Assembly (NCBI GenBank): GCA_914767715.1
Contig: OU612068.1
Location: forward strand, 30,442,001 to 30,506,000
Length of the DNA stretch: 64,000 nucleotides
Direction: 5' to 3'
Source: Membranipora membranacea
Lineage: Eukaryota; Bryozoa; Gymnolaemata; Cheilostomatida; Membraniporidae
The notes under the pieces were generated by a model that was not told the DNA's origin, did no database searches, and saw only the letters and a list, made by a program, of their open reading frames with translations. Of the stretch, positions 37,859 to 51,500 are shown piece by piece; the stretch's first letter is position 1, and every line of letters starts with the position of its first letter. A program made the position numbers and the translations under genes.

Positions 37859-40416
37859 GTTGGAGTGATGAAGGAGTATTCAGTAGAGCACAAGTTCACT
37901 GCTAATTCTGAATTTATAAACAGGGGTTCATTATCATGCTCAACATCAGAGTATCAATGCTCTATCAGTAATAATGAGGATATTACGGATACTCTGTTTG
38001 ATATTCCGGTAGGTTTGATATTGTTCATCATTTTGTCAATGCAGTGCCTGATTGTTTTCTTTAGAGGATTAAATTATTTGGAGGAAGAAAATTGTGCTTG
38101 AGATATCTAGTTCAGATACTAGCTAATCTCCTAATAAAAAATAGTGCTAGCTAACAATAAGTCACCCCCAAACTAGCTTAACTGAACTCTAGCTAATACT
38201 GACTCCTCTGGAGTTCATTTTAATTCAGTGCCATCATCATCAAAATTTTTTCTAATCTAATCTTGGGGAGAAAATGACATTGTATACTATCATTCTTTGT
38301 TGATCTTGCTTAATTCTATTTTAGGGTAAAGATTTCTACTATTTGAGAGTATGTGATAGAGACCGAGGTTGTGTACAGACCTTCATTCAACAGGTGAATA
38401 TTATTATCTTTCCACCCAGCTCATCACATCTTAAACAGTGATGATTGGATTTTTTAAAGATAAAGAGAATATGCCGTCAATATTGAGTATTGTTGGTTCG
38501 AATAACAAATTTTAGCTTGTTCATAGTCACTGCAAAAAAGAGGGTATGTACTAAATGCAATGTGGTTTTTGGTGATTTCTACTAAGACAGTCGTAATCCT
38601 ACTATGTGCTGGTTTTGCATATTGTGTAAGCAAGGAGTAAGAAATTACCAGATCGTATATATTATTTCTTTGATTCCAAGGACAATTTGCATTCTGCTCC
38701 TGTGAGATGAGATTCAGTTCCATTTGTTATTTAATCATCAATTCTGCATCTGCAATTAAGCCGGATTTGGATACTTTATTGAATCCCCCTGTTCCTTATG
38801 TTTTAGTGTTTGCTATTGGAGAGTGGGTTTAAGGAGGTTATAGAGGTAGCCCTCTCACCTAGAAGAGATATAATTGGTGTGTCCGTGATAACTCCTATAG
38901 CTTCATGTAACGGAACATTACCTAAGCAGCTACCCAGTCACCTTCATACAAGAGTGGATGTGCTTGAACCAGGGGAGGCACCGGAGTAAGTGTACTGAGC
39001 CACTGTTCGTGTTTTGCCATAGTTTTCATATCACCGTGTATCAATTAAATGACCATTACCATTATTTTGTGTCATTCTTCCACTCTTCATAATCAATTCT
39101 GAAAAATCATACATAACTGTGTCAAAATTCTTGCCAGACAACATGATAAGTAACTGTATGTAAGGAATTAATTTATAGGTGAAAATATCATTGTTTCCTC
39201 ATTTTCAAGTTATAATGCTCTCTTTAGACCAGAGACAAAAGTTCATGTGAAGAGAATGGAAGCTGAGAAGAAAAGAAAGCTGCAGGGTGACACTGAAGAT
39301 AATCGATCATTCTTTGCCAAATATGTGAGTAACAATATGACTCTACAATATCTACGCTGGTGAAGGTCAGATCAAGGAGCTTTTACTTGTTGTTCAGATC
39401 AAGGAGTTTTTACTTGTTGGTCAGATCAGTTAGTTTGGGACCCAAACTCCCTGGTCAGATCCAGCAGGGAGGGTCCCTGGATCCATTCTCCCTGCTGGAT
39501 CCAGCTCAAAATATAATAGCTGGATTAGGAGTTGTCTACACGGATTCAAACAACTAGAAGACAACTTCTTCAAACAATTGACATCCCGTTATTCTATGAA
39601 ATGTGTTCCTGTTCTTGCTATTGTATGATGTTTGTAATGATTTTCTTCAAGTAGAAAATCCTTTTGGTGAACAAACATCTCTGAGGCATCGATTGTCGCT
39701 ACAGGACTAGTTGGCTTCCTAAGTTCAATATTATGAGATCTAAAAGCCGATATTCGACTAAGATTTTGATCATGAGCTTTATTCCATTACCAATTTAAAA
39801 TTTAATGCATCAGTACTTATAAGTAGTAATTTCAGAGATATAAATATATAGTTGTTGGTGAGTATGAAGGGAGATAATACTGGAATCATTCAAGTCAAAC
39901 ACCACCCCACACTTACAAATAATGTTGGTTTCCAAAGCTATAGAAGATGATGTTCATATTATTGTAGTGTACAATGGTCATGATAATTGAAGACAATAGT
40001 TAGCGGTCCTATCTAGGACGCTACGAGGATTGAATGATATCCCAGTTTAGCCTTGAGGAATATGATAGGGGGATCTGATAAATGTCTTCAACACACAAGG
40101 ATAAAACTTTCATCACCTTGTAAACAGCTGTTTTTTTCATGTTTCACAAGTCACAACCCATGTTGTGCCAAGGTGTAAACATGTGTCTTTCACTTATTTC
40201 GCCAACAACAAACATATCATTTTGTTCTTACAAAACTAACTTTTATTGGGGACATATGAGGATACTGCAGATGTGATGTGATGTGATATATGATATGCTG
40301 TTAATGTGCGATGATGGGTCACTCTCATATTGTTATTGTTTATTTTGTAGTGGATGTATATAGTTCCTGTATTAATAGTACTGATGCTCAGCGGACAAGG
40401 AGAACAAAATGAATAA
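37859..40416 (+). CDS. EMC10: ER membrane protein complex subunit 10 (N-terminal exon not found)
   Basis: Exons 37859-38008, 38325-38393, 38807-38985, 39228-39324 and 40351-40416 join in phase and give 186 residues. The first visible exon starts VGVMKEYSVEHKF, matching the family's VGLLLEHSFE beta-sandwich start. GVSVITP and the spaced cysteines in the luminal domain follow. The end SFFAKYWMYIVPVLIVLMLS is the hallmark C-terminal anchor of EMC10. The protein is a luminal, single-pass subunit of the ER membrane complex, which inserts and chaperones multispanning membrane proteins. Human EMC10 is about 260 residues; the signal peptide and N-terminal linker must lie upstream of 37859. RICTOR is transcribed away from it on the other strand. 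Confidence 0.93.
39365..39430. repeat. 27-base tandem repeat
   Basis: Two and a half copies of tcagatcaaggagtttttac followed by ttgttg in the last intron of EMC10. An adjacent inverted repeat, gatccagcaggga (39458-39470) and its complement (39488-39500), follows directly. Confidence 0.7.
39527..39570. repeat. Short hairpin of the AGTTGTCT family
   Basis: aggagttgtct at 39527-39537 and agacaacttct ending near 39570 are inverted ends in the last EMC10 intron. The ends match those of the 35927 element, while the inner sequence differs. Confidence 0.6.
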
Positions 40417-41612
40417 CATTACGACATCTGCTGATCTAGTCATCGTGGTTTGATCGACTCTTAGCTGCCATTTTCAGCCCATTTGAATTAAGTCAAGCTA
40501 ATTTGACTCTCTGTCCCAACCAGTTATTTACTGATGATAAGAAAAGAATGTTAAAACATTTTGAAAACTCTTTCTAGCTTTACAGGCCAGTTGACATTGA
40601 TGTGATTGTAAATATCTTTTTTTATGCGTAATATACGGCCTACAACCTATATAAGTATTGTGTATATATATGTGGAGTCACACTACATACTATATAATAA
40701 GAACTGATGATTGTTGTATCTGATAAATAGTATAAAGTGATAATTTAGTAAACACCTCCCCCCCCCCCCCCTGCTTCCCTCACAATAATAAGAAATTTAA
40801 CATTTGATCAAATAATAATAAAAATTTCACATATCATTTTGGGCACATCACATTTTATGTTAGAATCCAGCAAATTTGGATGGAAGACAATTTGCAAACA
40901 GTTGCAGATACAACATAATGGAGTTCAGGTAGTAGCAATTCCTCTTTTCGTGTTTCCTGTTTTTTGAGGGGCATTTTAAAATTAAGCTCTGGAAAGAATA
41001 ACGTGCACCAAACTCTTGTGAATCGTAGCCTCTATCTATCCATAGCCCTGTCTTTGATTTCGCCCTAAAACCTGCTGCAATTACTAATTAGGGAGACATA
41101 TGATTACATATAATTACATAATTACCTATTGAACTTCTCCAGTGCATAGGTAGTGCGATTCTATAATTAGTGTGTAAATCATGATAGTTAATTATGATGA
41201 GGCACTTTGTGAGAGATGGACATTGATGAGCGTGTCAACATACTACAGGTGATTGGTCCACACCACTGAACTCTTGCTATTGTCTTAGTGGATGTCTGAT
41301 GAAGTAATTACGGAATTACATCGAAATCAATACCACTATAGTAAACAAACTTACCACAAAGTTCATATATTAAAATACCTATCTCCAGTAGAACAATGGT
41401 CATAATAAGACTATTGAATGAGCATAGAGCTGACTGCCTGCGTTACTATCAATGAATGTGAGTGAGCAATGTAGCACCATCTTTTTGTATGTGAGGCAGC
41501 TCATCTTGTGTAAGTATTTCATTTTTCTGATCTGTCTAGCTGCCGTCGAAATCAATCTTTGTTGACCACTTGTGTGATCACGCGACGCATCTAAGTATGG
41601 GGTAGAGAGATA

Positions 41613-41723
41613 GAACAAGTTTGTTCCCTCTGTGGTGGAGGAGGGAATTTGCAAATGTTTGGTACCGAGGCGCCGCGATACCGCAACATCCCTCCGCCAC
41701 CACAGAGAGAACCAACTTGTCCC
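41613..41723. repeat. Imperfect foldback element, ~33-base arms
   Basis: gaacaagtttgttccctctg at 41613 onward, continuing through gtggtggaggaggga, is matched by its complement at 41689-41723 with a few mismatches. The loop is GC-richer than its surroundings (ggtaccgaggcgccgcg), which suggests an inserted element. Confidence 0.75.
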
Positions 41724-41961
41724 AGTAGAGAGAGGCACCTTGAACATCTCGGTATATCAGTTTTTATCTCAATTTTAAGTTTGTATTTGAAACATTTTTT
41801 GCCCAGCCAATCATTATAATTATGACCGGTCATATCTTAATCTTGTTTCATCTCAGTCTGAGGGAGTGTTTCATCTGAGAAACTCTTGTGCGGCGAAATG
41901 AAATATTATCCATCCGCTTAGAGTAAGGTTACAAACAGGAATGACCGAATACCAGGCTATG

Positions 41962-42006
41962 TATCAACCATAGACTTAATAATATTATTAAGTCTATGCT
42001 ATCAAC
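41962..42006. repeat. 30-base palindrome flanked by a 7-base direct repeat
   Basis: A perfect palindrome, catagacttaataat and its complement, spans 41969-41998. TATCAAC precedes it (41962-41968) and recurs just after it (42000-42006), like a target-site duplication. Confidence 0.7.
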
Positions 42007-42510
42007 ATATTTCCTAAGGGCACATGTCTCACCTGAGGCAAAACATTCCCACAGTGTAATGTTGAAATCTATTAATAAATTGTATTGTAATAAGTGCACA
42101 ACATTTATTATGTTACAGAATACAGTAAATTGTAAGCTAGTCTAATTCACTATTTAAATGATCCCTTGAGTGCGGTATTGAATGATGTTTTCATAGGTTA
42201 TTTTGGTGAATTATATCCATTACTCGTGTGCAGTCAGTTGTGGCCTCCCCTAAGACTACAAAATGTAATACTCTGTTGCGGCATGGGTATTCTTATACAA
42301 AACTGCTATTTCATATGCAGTCTGCTCTTCCGCGCATGAAGTCGGAATTCAGCGTTATAATTTCTTGGAGTATAAATCACTACATGCTACGCATATTTTG
42401 ACAGCTCGTGACAGCTGTGTTGGGGAAAACACATTACACATGATAGTCTAAGGTGCTAATGAGACTGTGTAAACTACAGTCATATGTGACAGAGAAAGAG
42501 AGGGAGAAAC

Positions 42511-45500
42511 ATGACTCTTACCACCGATATGAACGTAAGTTATACAACGGTGTAAAAATAGCAGTACCTTGCTGGTTTTCTGCAAAGTGTTGTACACAGC
42601 GGACTGACGGATATTCATAATCCTCACAGATGAATGACTGAAATCATTTATGAACATGGCGCACTACCTAACTGATTCAGTGGGGCAATTGTTGTGTTTA
42701 CCAGTTATTGCAGTGTAGCTAACCCATCACCAGATGTAAACTCTTGTGCCACACTCTGGGAGGTGAAAGCAGTATATAAATAGTAAACGATGATGCTCCG
42801 GTCGGTAAAATGCGGTAGTGCAGCAATGCTACTTTTTTCTTATGCTTATGAAATTATCTATTTGCTGATGATTTTCAGACACCTGATATATTAGCAATTG
42901 TGAAGGTAAGAGTTAAAATGGCTTTTGTTTATTCGTTGTGGTGAATGGCCTGCTTCTAGCTCTAAGCAGCATTTGGAAGGGATTCTTCTCTGGTGGCCCA
43001 ATTGATGTCCCTGCATGTTTGATGCTGCCTTATATTGGTGGACATTAACCCCGAGGAAGAAGAAGAAGAAGTTCATTGCCCTATGATATGATTAGATCAA
43101 CACATTTAACATTCAGTGTTGACCTAATAACTTCATCAAAAGCTGAATCTGCTTTCATTGTTCTGGGCATGATCTGAAATGCATGTTGATGGCCTTTGCA
43201 TGGGCCGCACAGAACATGTCAAGTTTGTTTTGATAATAATTTGATTCATGGAATTTCTTAAGTTTCCTTTTATGGTATGACGCTGAAGATCTCAGTGAAA
43301 ACAACCATATATTTTACCATGCTCTTAATGTGCAGATACAATCTGCTAATGGTCCAAGATTTATTGGGGGCATTCACATTCACCTTTGCAACAATAATAT
43401 GGGCTATCTGCTTGCTGTGCCTGGCTCTGTGAATGGAATATGTCAGATTATTGCTGATTAGTTCCACTACAAAACCTCCATTCTTCAGTCTTGTATGTAT
43501 GAGCAGTGTCACTGCCAACAAACATTACATATATAACCTGATGACGTCAAAAAGTGGATGTGCAGTGGGTTACATTGTTGAAAATTACACAAATCTTTCT
43601 AGGAATGTTGTCAGTTGCTTGTCACCTGCCAACTGCCATGAGCCCATGACTATTGCATGTTCCGGTTTCAATAAGTGGACAATTTCTGCACTCATTCTAA
43701 GGATCTGTGTCGCTGGGTAAAGATGATCTTCTTTTTGTCTAATTTCTCCCGCCGGGGCTTGGGGGCACAGACTACTATCTGTCCAGCGGCCATCTCTTCT
43801 GTGCATTATTTCAATCCTGATGTTTAACCCAGCCATGTTCTTATAGTATGCGTGTCATTATGCTGTTAGCCACAGTACTACTATGGCTGATTATTTTACT
43901 GCGTTTCGTCTTTTTCAGGCGAATGATGAACTGGGTTTGAGTGCAAAGCAGCAGTCGCAGCTTCAGCAGGTGAGATTATCATGTAACACTGATAGCCCTG
44001 TCCGAAAAAATAAAAAACAAAACTGAGTCTTATTTGACTATATCCCCAATGTTACCAGATAGACCAACAAACTTGAATAAAACCATCTCAATACATTAGC
44101 CCTAGTTATTTCTGGACAGGCTATGTTCTTATCTGCACTATTGCCCACCTGTGAAATCACAGCTCCACAAGTTACCTATCACTGTTATCATGTTATTCTG
44201 ACTCTTGCACTTGATCCAATAAATACTTCTGACAATTACAAAAGCAGTGACTGTGAATTGTTTTGTCCTAAACATAAAGTAGCATGGTCCGATTGTTCTG
44301 TTGCGTTGGGTGTTGCTCAACGAAACTGACCGCTGACCCAAGCCAGAATAATAGACGAGTTTGAATGCAGATCGTTAGCAGGTGCATGGGTACTAGAATG
44401 TGTCCTACATCCACATATTGTATACGATTGAGCAGTACTCTTGTTGGAATGGCAGGTGGATGTTTATTTAGTATCATATTTTGTTTTTGGTTAAGATTGA
44501 AGGGCGACAAGTTAAGTCATTGTTCTTACCCATCAGGTTTAGACAGTGCATATCTTAGATCTGGCCCTGCCAACCTTTAGGTCAATCTGTGATCTACGCC
44601 CTCAGGGCTGTACTTCACAGGGCTACAACTCACTGGTGTAATATTACAATAATGTGATTCCTCAATTCATAAATGTGAACCTACAATGTGTGTCAACTTA
44701 TTTAGGTCAGGATATTTATTATGTTATTTATTATGTTAATCAAAATGCATAGTCACGGCCAATAAATTACATGGGTGTACCAAAAAGTGTGGGGCTTATC
44801 TAAACTGCAAAGAATGTTGAACATGATAATGTCAATGGTCTCTGCATGATTTAGCTGTGGACCAAACGAACCATTATTTAATTTCACTGGCCATCAAATT
44901 AAAGTGATATCAGATCTGTATCAGAGAGATTGGTAGGATAAGAAACGCCTGACTGAGAGACAATGGTGAGATTGCTTGCCATACATACCATACATTAGGC
45001 TCTTGATCAGGATCAAATAAATTGATCAAGATCAAATGAATAGGTTCTCCAAACAAAATTCTTGTAAAGTTCAAAACAACACAGGTGAAAGGATGGCTTT
45101 GTACACCCTGTTTGTATTATACACTCAAACAACAGCGATGAGTCATGTTAGGTGGGTGGGCAGCATTTCTGCTACCGGTTTTACATTCATGCTTTCCATA
45201 CTACATAAAACAATATCTCAAATCATCTCTAAGTGTTCGCTTCATCCACTTGTTGTCAGAACTGAAATATGATCTTGGAATTTGGGTTATTATATCCGCT
45301 CTTCTTTTTCATGATTCACCATTTGGTATTGTGTCAGTAACTTTTTTCGGATGTCTTTATATCCCAAAGTTCCACCTTTCTGATATTATAATTTGTGCCA
45401 ATATAAATCTTGGTCAGTGGTCATGATGTAATATTCCTTTTTTATATATTACAGTTTAAGAAATCTGTTGCAGACATCCTTAAACCCGGCAACCCCATAC

Positions 45501-48500
45501 ACACAGACAGGGAGCTTAGTAAATTCTGCTTTGGTAAGCCATTGTGTCAGAATTAATACAGCTATTGACCCATAGTTTTAATATTTCACAAACAGGTAGA
45601 CTTGTGATTTTTTTGGGTTGTTTTGTTTTTGAGTTGCGATGTTATGTGAACTGAAGTCAGTGTTTTTTGGATGAAATCTAATCCCCTCGACTTAGACAAT
45701 TTCGTAATTGCAGAGAAATGTCATTTTTCACGTCTCAATGCACCCTGAGTCTGGGAATTCGATGTTCCATTGATAACGTGCAGTGTATTATCACAGAGTA
45801 TTATGTTCCTGTTTGTACTCAGTAGGAGCACCTGCCCTGGCTGTGCATCTATTGTCACAAACCATACATTACATCATATATTGATACCCGGCTCAGACAC
45901 GTGTTGATGTCTGAAACCTAAAGGTGCAAATAGCTCAGAGTTGAGAATGAGTTTGTTCACCTGATCAAAATGTGTGTGAGACATAGTATAATTCATCGCA
46001 ATCACACCTATGATTGTACTACAGCCAATGATCTTTGCTACAGTCTAACTATTATTTACATCCAGCACTCGCTCGGTTACAATCACCACCTAACTTAGCA
46101 AATTTAAATCTTCATCATTTATACAGCCCCCAAAGAGTCCCTCGTAGAAAAGGCCATTACAACATGAGGCCATACATATCAGGACTTACACTGCTTTATA
46201 TATCTCTTTGTGGGCTCACATAATATTATCCACAATGAGCTGGAGTTGGTTTCTGCTCTGATGTAGTATGGAGAGGAATATGCAGTACAGCAGCTTTTTA
46301 GTAAGACCAGTTATTGTTTATCTGTAGCGAGAAAATGGGATGTGAGGAAGGCGGAGGCCATGTTCAGACAGTCGATGACTTATCGAGAGACGATGAGGAT
46401 AGACCATATTATAGAAGAATATGATCCACCAGAGGTATAACATAATTTTTACTGATCTTGACGAAGGCTGTGTGACTGTAACATAAGATGGTGACTAGGT
46501 TAGTCTGAGCCCCTAGACTCTTGTTCCCCCACCGACTCCCCCACTCATACATTCTGCGCATGCTCAGCTCTGGGCATGAGCTGATCTCTGCAAAATTGAG
46601 TCTCGGAATTCCGAAGCCATCTGATTGGCTACCTGCTCTGGTGACATACTCCCCAAAGCGTGCTGATTTGTTATTAATAGTTATCCTCTCTTGTCATTAT
46701 TAGCTGATTTTGATTGACAGTTTATGCAGGGGATATCCCATTTCCCCTTTCCAAAGTTGCAATCAGAACCCAAACTAAACTCATTGTTCTTGCACATGCG
46801 CAAATTCAAGTCACGCATGATGCATACTTAGACTTACGACACCTGCTTTGTGGTAATGATAGCCTAGTTTATCAGTGAACTACATGCCCAGTCAGATCAC
46901 GAGAGTCAGTATGCCACTCATAGCCAGGGGGTTAGTCATGTTTGTGGTGACAGTCCCCCTGTATAATGTGATTATACCTATGGAGCGCTTTGCTCTCTGC
47001 GTCTTCTCAGTTCAAGTCAACTGTTTGTATTCTATCCACTACTTTGGTTTGAAGGTCATAAAGAAGTATCTGACTGGTGGAATCGGCTGTTTTGATAAGG
47101 AAGGATGCCCTGTGCGTGTTGAGAGGTTTGGAGACCTTGATGTTAAAGGAGTTTTCTACTCATGTAAAAAGAATGAACTAGAGAAGTTCAAGATACAGGA
47201 GCAGGAGTTAGCCGTCAGACTTATGAAACAGCAGTCAGCGAAGGTAGTCATATTTATCTTTTGTTGTGTACTGTTTGCTTATCAAGTTAGAACACTTGAA
47301 TCCTCAACCCCTTCAAGTATAAAAAGCAACACATTTGACAACAGCTGATAATTCATTAGGTCTACATCAGGCTATCCCCACTGACCACCTAGTTGCCCCC
47401 TTCATATATGATTAACAGCCCAATTTATATATAAATCATCAATACTATGACTGGTGTCATTACCGTTTTTAGACAGGAAAGACTATCGACAAAATAACAG
47501 TTATCATGGACTTAAGTCATGTTGGTAGTAAGCAGCTTTGGAAACCAGGTTAGTGCATAGACCTACATTTATCTCCCATAAGGGCGTTCATAAAAGAAAA
47601 CAATTTTTTTGAAATACACCTGTTTGTATAGCAAAATTTTGCCAACATCTCCCGCAAAAGATACAGGTACCAGTTATAGCCAACACTCTGCTTGCTTCCT
47701 TGTTACGGTTGGATTTCCAGCCTGCTCCTCTAGTGGTCTGAATGGTCTGAATGCATAGAACATTTGCATAACTCTAGGGAATATAATGTGAATTTATTGC
47801 CATGGGAATACAGATCAAAGATGATCATATCTGTGAAATTTGTGGGTTAAAACTTGGCTAGCAGACCACTTATTCACTGTCACAGCAGAAAGATTTATGC
47901 CTCATTAATTGCCTATTTCGATATAACTTTTAGGCCACACAAAATGATACTCAGCTACCTGCTTCACTGGTATAGTCAAATCCTGTTACCAATATTAAAA
48001 AAATACATAGTGAGTTACCAATATGTAAGGTTAATCTGCAATGGTCTGGTAATGTGAAACTGGTGGCTGTTTATCAGTCATGATAGCGGGCACCACTATT
48101 ACAATCCATAGGATTCCAAATGTCTAGACTGGGGTGTGATTCCCTTCACTCCATATCTTACTTACTATTACTTTGGTATACTCGACAGGCTTGATGCTTT
48201 ATTTACATCTGGTGAGAACTCTGGAGGATAATTATCCTGAGTTTGTCAAGCATCTCATTGTGGTGAATGGTGAGTTACAAACAAACACCCACAGATTACC
48301 TAGATCAAGTGTGAGACAGTAAGCTTGCACAGTTAAAATCATGTGTCGAAGCCGCTGCCTGGAGGAGGCACAACTCCAAATGCAGGCATATTAGATCAAC
48401 CTTGATAATAAACAGATTACCTCTCCTCATCTCCTCACTAATACTCACACTGTATCTCAAAACTAAAGATTTACAGATAAGACACTTTATCCCATCACAA

Positions 48501-51500
48501 TCACAAGCTGCATACCACAGATAAACATCTACCAGCGTACCCTCACAACCATGGCTACTCTTCTTAGGTTGCAGTATATTTAAGTATTGGTATTTTTAAA
48601 AGAAACGCTTAAAAATGTACAAGCCGCTGCCTGCGAACCATAAATATTGGCCTAATTTGCACAGTCTGTTGACACATAAATAATAACAATCTGCTAATAC
48701 ATTCTTTTATGATATCATGATGAATACAGTGTGGCACTGGGGAGTAAATATGTTTACTTCAACTCTCAACTTTCCGAAAAACAAAGCGCTGTCTGAAGTA
48801 GTTTTCTTAATTGACACAGATAGAGATAGTGTAATTATTATCTCCATCTACTCCATTAAAAATAGCCTATAAACCACAGTCTAGTCTTTAGTATCTGTGG
48901 TTTGATGCATGTGTCCCTTACCATGGTGGATCTATAGCCAATCGTGTGCCCTGACTCATCATTCCCACCCAGACTGAACATCCTCATACAAAAGATGTAG
49001 AGCATGCCAATAGTAGAAAATTATCATCTGTAAATAATATGGAGTAGGTGGTTGATTGGTACAAACAGTTTGCATATTTACGGACCACAAAATTATTTAT
49101 GCCAGATTTTATCTTCAGATCTGATTTATATCGCCTTATTTATGCCATATTTTACGTCTTTCAATTTTCAGCACCGAAAATATTCCCGATATTCTTCAAG
49201 ATATGTAAGCCACTGATCAGCGATGATATGAATAAGAAGCTGAGAGTTTACGGATGTGAGTATTAGCGTAGATTATCTGGTCTGTCTGGTTGAGCCTGAG
49301 CAGATTGGGAGAGGATTGTGATATAGGCAGGTGCAGCCACTTGAGACATGATAGATGATTGATGACTAACTAATTACTTGTTAACAGCGAGCTTAGATTG
49401 GACAGACAACTGTGCTGTGTTATTGGAAGATATGCCATTTTTTATGTCTGTGGCTTGTCAAGGTTACTTTTTAACCAACAGGTATCTTGCATGCAATTAT
49501 TTTTCGACCTTCTGATTTTTAGAAAACAGGAAGAGCTTCACTTCTTTTACTCTCCCTTTTTACTTTGATTATCTATTTGCCTCTGTTTGGTAAAATGTAT
49601 AAGATGATCACATGGAATAAATCCTGTCCTGTTCTTGTGTTATTTCAGCTGACTATCAGTCAGAGATACTTAAGGTCATCGATGCAGAAGAGCTTCCAGC
49701 ATTCCTCGGTGGCAAACAAGTTGGCCCTGGTGATGATAAGTTCTGCTCACACAAGGTAAAATAACCATTACAAACCATTCATAGCGCTGTTCCATAAATA
49801 ACCACTTTTGGTTAGACTGTGGTTGATAAAGGAATGCCACACTAATCTCTGATATATCAGTTGTGACCATGACCTCATCAAAAGTTTATTACGTAACCGA
49901 TGTTGGAGAGGGAATAAACTAAATATATACATACATCTATATAATCCTACGTCGCAACTTTCAGACTAAATTTATACCCAGAAACATGTAGTCTACTAAG
50001 TTTTTTAACAGCACATCTTCTCCCATTGATAGGGAGAGTAGGGTCCAGAAAAAACAACTTCAATATTAGTGGGATGTTACTTCCAGCTTTGTCAGCGGGA
50101 TTAAGTCATTCAGGGAGAAGACATCGCATAGGGTTAATCTTAGTCTAAGTGCTCAGACTCCAAGGCGCAGGGAGTTACTTGCGCAAGCTATCAAACTCCT
50201 CTCCCCTTCTAGTCTAAGTGCTCAGACTCCAAGGCGCAGGGAGTTACTTGCGCAAACTATCAAAGTTTGATAGCTTGCGCAAGTAACTCCCTGCGCCTTG
50301 GAGTCTGAGCACTTAGACTAAGATTAACCCTATGCGATGTCTTCTCCCTGAATGACTTAATCCCGCTGACAAAGCTGGAAGTAACATCCCACTAATATTG
50401 AAGTTGTTTTTTCTAATCTAATCTAATCTGTGTTATAGCATATTACTGCTTCATTGTTTTAAGTGCTCAGACCGCTGCAAGTGTGAGTTTGTGGCGTTAC
50501 ATTATCAAACAGTTGACAACGTTATGCCACAAACTCGCATTTGCAGCCGTCCTAGTACTAACCAGGGAGAATGGATTCTCCCTGTACTAACACTACAGCT
50601 TCTTGGATTTGTTCTCACTTTCTTATCAGATAAGAGCTGGTGGTTTGGTACCAGAGAGTTATTACCTCAAGGATAAGATAGACACTACTGAGTTTGAGTC
50701 GACGACAGTGGGTGCTGGGTGTAAGCTTGTACTGAAGGTCCCCATAGACCAGCCTAACTGTGTCATCAGGTAAGGTCCTGTTTATCTGGTTATTCTTTCT
50801 CTGTCCTTCAATCATCGGTAAGTTTGTTAACCGCTGTTTAGCATACAATCCTGCTTTCCCGGCTTAACAAGAATACATATATTCAGATAATTTGAAAAAT
50901 GCCAAACAACAAAAACCACTAAATCCCAGGAGGTGTTTGTATGTCTAGGCGAGCCTATGAGAGAAATTATGATTTGCACATTTTCAGAGCAGTATATTTT
51001 CATTTTTGACAGATGGGAGTTTATGACAGCTGGAAAGGACATTTCATTCGGAGTCAATGTGATACCGGAAGGATCAGACAAACAGACCACGGTGTTACCT
51101 GTCAAGAGAGTACAGTGTCACATGGTACCCGAGGATGGAAGTGTCGTCTGTGAGCAGCTAGGGACATGTTAGTATATCATTAAATATAGCAAAGAGAGTG
51201 TGTGTGAATATTCATAATGTAATCTGTATAATAGAAAGCTGACCTGTGTTCATCCCATAGGTGTAGGAAATGGCTTGTTTAGTTTGCCTGAGGTGGGTGG
51301 GGGCACTAAAGTCTGAACTCTGAACTATTAAAGTTATTCCACAGACAGTTGAGTTGGGGTTGTTGAGTTTCATGAATACAGATATGATTCTTCAATTTAA
51401 AAGTAAGATTTCAAAGAGATGATTTTCCGTTTGTATATTACAGATGTCATCATGTTTGACAACTCGTACAGCTGGACCAAGAGTAAGAAGCTAAAGTATA

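Larger units (their letters stand above)
40417..42510. other. Intergenic between EMC10 and SEC14L
   Basis: Begins with the EMC10 3' untranslated region (candidate AATAAA at 40817-40822). Contains a run of 14 C (40758-40771), a foldback at 41613-41723 and a small palindrome at 41962-42006. No gene is recognised. The minus-strand frames at 41400-41833 read through the foldback. Confidence 0.6.

Noticed and set aside
41400-41833. Two minus-strand frames of 80-115 codons
   Set aside because: They read through the foldback at 41613-41723 and have no protein family features.
43883-43918. In-frame ATG just upstream of SEC14L exon 2
   Set aside because: A pyrimidine-rich acceptor (gtctttttcag) ends at 43918 and a phase-matched ATG exon exists at 42511-42534, so this is kept only as an alternative start.
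45036-45426. Plus-strand frames of 78-93 codons
   Set aside because: Lie wholly inside a SEC14L intron and look random.
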